Of a stretch of 45,256 nt of DNA, positions 43,191-45,256 are shown piece by piece. The stretch is from Desulfobulbaceae bacterium. Lineage in GTDB: Bacteria; Desulfobacterota; Desulfobulbia; Desulfobulbales; VMSU01. Position numbers and translations under genes: made by a program. The stretch lies in the NCBI GenBank assembly GCA_015231515.1, contig JADGBM010000012.1:1-45256 (forward strand), written 5' to 3'. The first letter of the stretch is position 1. Every line of letters starts with the position of its first letter. The notes under the pieces are model-generated. The model had not been told where the DNA came from. It saw only the letters and a program-made list of their open reading frames with translations, and did not search any database.

Positions 43191-44025
43191 TTTTCTTGCC
43201 GAAAAACTCGTGCTCCTGCAGACGCAGGGCTTTATTGCCGAGAGCCGATTGGGCGCTCGGGACCGAACTTGTTTGAAAAGCCTGTTTGAGGCCGGAGTTC
43301 TGCAGACAGCTCGCAGTGGCGCAGGCAGACGTGTTGTTTTGCATGATGCAAACGCACTTAAATCGTTCATGAGCAAAACCTATCCCTCCGGCCCGGAGGG
43401 AGTTACGGCAAAGGTATCATCTCGCAGTCAAGCTATAGCCGAGTTGCGGGATTCAAAAAAAGCACGGACAACACAGCCGGTTGCTGTGTTGTTGCGCGGA
43501 TTTAACGGCAGTACATTCCACTCCGGCAATCAGGCTTTGGCCGTTGCTGACTGGTCTGCAATGGCTGGTGTTGCCGCTCTTCGTCTCGACGAGAAAACGC
43601 TCTGGGGATTTTCAGGAACTGTTGCCTTTGTCGAAAATCTTGAAGTTTTTTGGAATTTCGAAAAACTTGACATAAAGGCTGATATCGCGATTTACGCCCA
43701 AGGGCGGCTGAACAGCAAAGTCTTGGCCTGGTTGGCCTCTCCGGCCATGCAACATGCCCGGATAATCCACTGCGGAGACTACGATCCTGTCGGCCTAGAT
43801 GAGTTTTTGCGTTTACAATCGGCTTGTCCCGGCAGGACGGAACTTTTCATTCCTCCAGACCTCGAGAGTTTATTGTCCCGATACGGCAAAAAAGAACTTA
43901 TCAGCGACAATATTGCCATTCTGGCCAGGCTTAGAAAAAACGCCGATCCACAAGTTCGTTTTGTTGTCGAACTGATCAACCGTTGGGGTGTTGGTCTGGA
44001 GCAGGAAGTGCTATTATTGAAGTAA
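43180..44025 (+). CDS. Wadjet-like JetD (Toprim nuclease subunit, MksG-like)
   Basis: 281 aa from ATG 43180, which has aagga upstream and overlaps jetC by 11 nt; the longer frame from 43024 runs inside jetC and is rejected. An N-terminal winged-helix-like region (about 1-100) precedes a topoisomerase VI-type Toprim domain with the acidic motif ENLE (Glu152) and the DxDxxG motif HCGDYDPVGLDEF (Asp200, Asp202, Gly205). In known Wadjet systems this subunit cuts small circular DNA that the SMC complex has extruded. All visible catalytic residues are intact. It is shorter than the JetD proteins I recall from type I systems. Confidence 0.86.
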   Translation: MAVDFLAEKLVLLQTQGFIAESRLGARDRTCLKSLFEAGVLQTARSGAGRRVVLHDANALKSFMSKTYPSGPEGVTAKVSSRSQAIAELRDSKKARTTQPVAVLLRGFNGSTFHSGNQALAVADWSAMAGVAALRLDEKTLWGFSGTVAFVENLEVFWNFEKLDIKADIAIYAQGRLNSKVLAWLASPAMQHARIIHCGDYDPVGLDEFLRLQSACPGRTELFIPPDLESLLSRYGKKELISDNIAILARLRKNADPQVRFVVELINRWGVGLEQEVLLLK

Positions 44026-44152
44026 CTCGCAGAGGGTGCAGTATGGTCTGTCAGAAGTTCTTTCACAGTGGTACGTTCCGGTTTGCGATCTTTAAAGAGG
44101 AGGATCCGGCCTTGAAAACTATCGCGCTTTTCTTGTCTCGGATCAACCAATT

Positions 44153-44179
44153 AAATGTTATCGTTTAAAAAAATGTTAT
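44153..44179 (+). promoter_or_regulatory. Direct repeat before the AbiEi-like gene
   Basis: AAATGTTAT occurs at 44153-44161 and 44171-44179, 18 bp apart, the second copy ending 1 nt before the start codon. Antitoxins of the AbiEi type repress their own operons, so this could be an operator; it is also AT-rich and short enough to arise by chance. Confidence 0.35.
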
Positions 44180-44180
44180 T

Positions 44181-45179
44181 ATGGCTTTTATGGACGAGAT
44201 ATTAAAACAGTTTGAGCAGTTTATGGCAGTCGTGACCCAAGAGCGAATTGCGATCACTCCCTTGACCGTGGGGAAACGCCTTCCGCATTTTTTGCGGCAG
44301 CTTTATGCATTATACAGCTTACAGATAAGTAATCGAACACATCTGGGAGTATTGCTTCGTGATCAACGGGAGTTTAAACCAACTTCCTTCATGAAGCATT
44401 TATCTCAATTACCACTGGGTGAAATGGAAGGCTACTGCCTGATTGCTCAGGCATTGCCAGGGTATGTGCGAAAAAAACTGATAGAAAATGGAATTCCTTT
44501 CGTGGTACCGGGCAGTCAACTTTTCTGGCCGGCTCTTGGCATGGTCATGCAGCAAAGGGGGAGCTGGCGCCAACCATTGATCAAAACCGACCAGCTAAGC
44601 CCCGCCACTCAGGTAGTGATACTCCACTCTCTTACCGGCAACATTGATGAGGAAGTCACCCCCAAGGCACTTGCCGCGCGACTTGGTTACACCGCCATGA
44701 CCATGACTCGGGCTTTGGACGAAATCGAAGCCCATGGATTAGGAGTAGTCACCAGGGAGGGACGCGAACGTCATCTATGCTTTTCCAGTGGGAAGAAAAC
44801 TCTATGGGAAAATGCCTGTCCTCTTTTGCGGAATCCGGTACGTGAGGAAGTCCGGCTCATGGAGAACGATGTTCCCATAAAATTTCCTCTGCTTGCGGGA
44901 GAAAGCGCCCTGGCTTCTCGGACAATTCTGGGCTATCCATCTACCCCGGTCTACGCAGTTGGCAGAGATGGCTGGAAGGTCATCCGGGAAAAAGGGGTTG
45001 AAGTGATTCCTGTGGAAGAGCCAGGAACCTGCACAATCCAGATATGGCGTTATAACCCGACCCTTCTGGCCGATAATGACAGCGTCGATGTTTTTTCTCT
45101 TTATCTGAGCCTGCAGGATGAGCGGGATGAACGGGTACAATCCGCGCTGGATGAAATGATGGAGCGTTATTCATGGTAG
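44181..45179 (+). CDS. AbiEi-like winged-helix antitoxin / transcriptional regulator
   Basis: 332 aa. A helical N-terminal region (about 1-130) precedes a MarR-like winged helix (about 140-205: SPATQVVILHSLTGN...TPKALAARLGYTAMTMTRALDEIEAHGL). The C-terminal region has TPVYAVGRDGWK, VIPVEEPGTCTIQIWRYNP and the ending DVFSLYLSLQDERDERVQSALDEMM. I recognise this combination from proteins encoded before AbiEii-type nucleotidyltransferases, the antitoxin of type IV toxin-antitoxin systems. It begins 155 bp after jetD with its own leader, so it is a separate unit. The next frame overlaps its end by 7 nt. Confidence 0.7.
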   Translation: MAFMDEILKQFEQFMAVVTQERIAITPLTVGKRLPHFLRQLYALYSLQISNRTHLGVLLRDQREFKPTSFMKHLSQLPLGEMEGYCLIAQALPGYVRKKLIENGIPFVVPGSQLFWPALGMVMQQRGSWRQPLIKTDQLSPATQVVILHSLTGNIDEEVTPKALAARLGYTAMTMTRALDEIEAHGLGVVTREGRERHLCFSSGKKTLWENACPLLRNPVREEVRLMENDVPIKFPLLAGESALASRTILGYPSTPVYAVGRDGWKVIREKGVEVIPVEEPGTCTIQIWRYNPTLLADNDSVDVFSLYLSLQDERDERVQSALDEMMERYSW

Positions 45180-45256
45180 TTGGCCTGGACAGATTCGGAA
45201 CACATTTTGCTAACTTCATGGATCAATTCAAATTGTTAGTTGGAGGTTGGTTATGA
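45173..45256 (+). pseudogene. Broken start of an AbiEii-like nucleotidyltransferase gene
   Basis: An ATG overlapping the antitoxin gene end opens a 27-codon frame beginning MVVGLDRFGTHFANFMDQF and reaching LLVGG, then Trp, Leu and a TGA at the window end. The start resembles AbiEii-family toxins (M-x-x-GLxxFxxHFxxxxDxYxLIGGTA as I recall), and the GG pair would be the start of the nucleotide-binding motif, but the frame stops right there. Either the toxin is disrupted or truncated, or the alignment is coincidental. A second ATG at 45253, behind a ggagg site, may be the start of a different gene beyond the window. Confidence 0.5.

Noticed and set aside
44043-44168. 41-codon frame between jetD and the AbiEi-like gene
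   Set aside because: No ribosome site or motif; it ends among the AT-rich direct repeats that look regulatory.

Overview
This window looks like a chromosomal segment of a Gram-negative, probably anaerobic, environmental bacterium, most likely a deltaproteobacterium (Desulfobacterota, Desulfobulbales-like). That placement is an inference from overall flavour: many two-component and sigma-54 regulators, PilZ and HD-GYP c-di-GMP proteins, a prepilin peptidase, a NapH-type Fe-S membrane protein, and bS21 and XerD close together. No rRNA, tRNA, CRISPR array or intact insertion sequence was recognised. Coding density is high and most genes sit in tight, often 4-nt-overlapping operons.

Layout. 1-2539 (+): the end of a sensor kinase and a REC-PAS-kinase-REC hybrid, meeting a PilZ gene tail to tail. 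2974-9206 (-): a long operon, transcribed right to left, of 5-formyl-THF cyclo-ligase, a class II histone-deacetylase-like enzyme, an HD-GYP response regulator, gatC, gatA, hisC and cmk. 9322-16198 (+): mutM, a TrmJ-like RNA methyltransferase, a large L,D-transpeptidase/coiled-coil protein with a 207-bp internal tandem repeat, and a Sel1-repeat protein. 16331-19045: an IscA/HesB-like protein (+) facing an endonuclease III/MagIII-like glycosylase, a small membrane protein and thiC (-). 19251-24133 (-): ddl with a small lipoprotein, a small zinc-ribbon protein, and a Cache-PAS sensor kinase with its NarL-type regulator. 24346-27096 (+): a GlcD-like FAD oxidase, rpsU with a clear promoter and terminator, and xerD. 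27106-30316 (-): a three-gene set (a 51-aa CXXC protein, an Fe-S membrane protein and an SH3b protein), a PilZ protein and a protein with a possible CheW-like tail. 30546-36867 (+): prepilin peptidase, an NtrC-type regulator, a zinc/manganese ABC transporter (A-C-B order) and pyruvate kinase. 36909-38383 (-): a universal stress protein coupled to an atypical protein kinase-like protein.

The right end (38723-45256, +) is an accessory, defence-type region. Four overlapping genes encode a kleisin-like subunit, a small winged-helix (KITE/MukE-like) subunit, a 901-aa SMC-like ATPase and a Toprim nuclease, which is the Wadjet/MksBEFG anti-plasmid architecture. The subunits are smaller than those I recall for type I Wadjet, so the subtype is left open. 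Behind it is an AbiEi-like winged-helix antitoxin. Its expected AbiEii nucleotidyltransferase partner begins in the usual position but hits a stop after 27 codons, at the last base of the window.

The most interesting items are the compact Wadjet-like operon with inverted repeats upstream, the antitoxin with an apparently broken toxin, the 51-aa CXXC protein coupled to the Fe-S membrane protein, the recent 207-bp duplication in the transpeptidase coiled coil, the stress-protein/kinase pair with altered catalytic motifs, and several palindromic intergenic sites.
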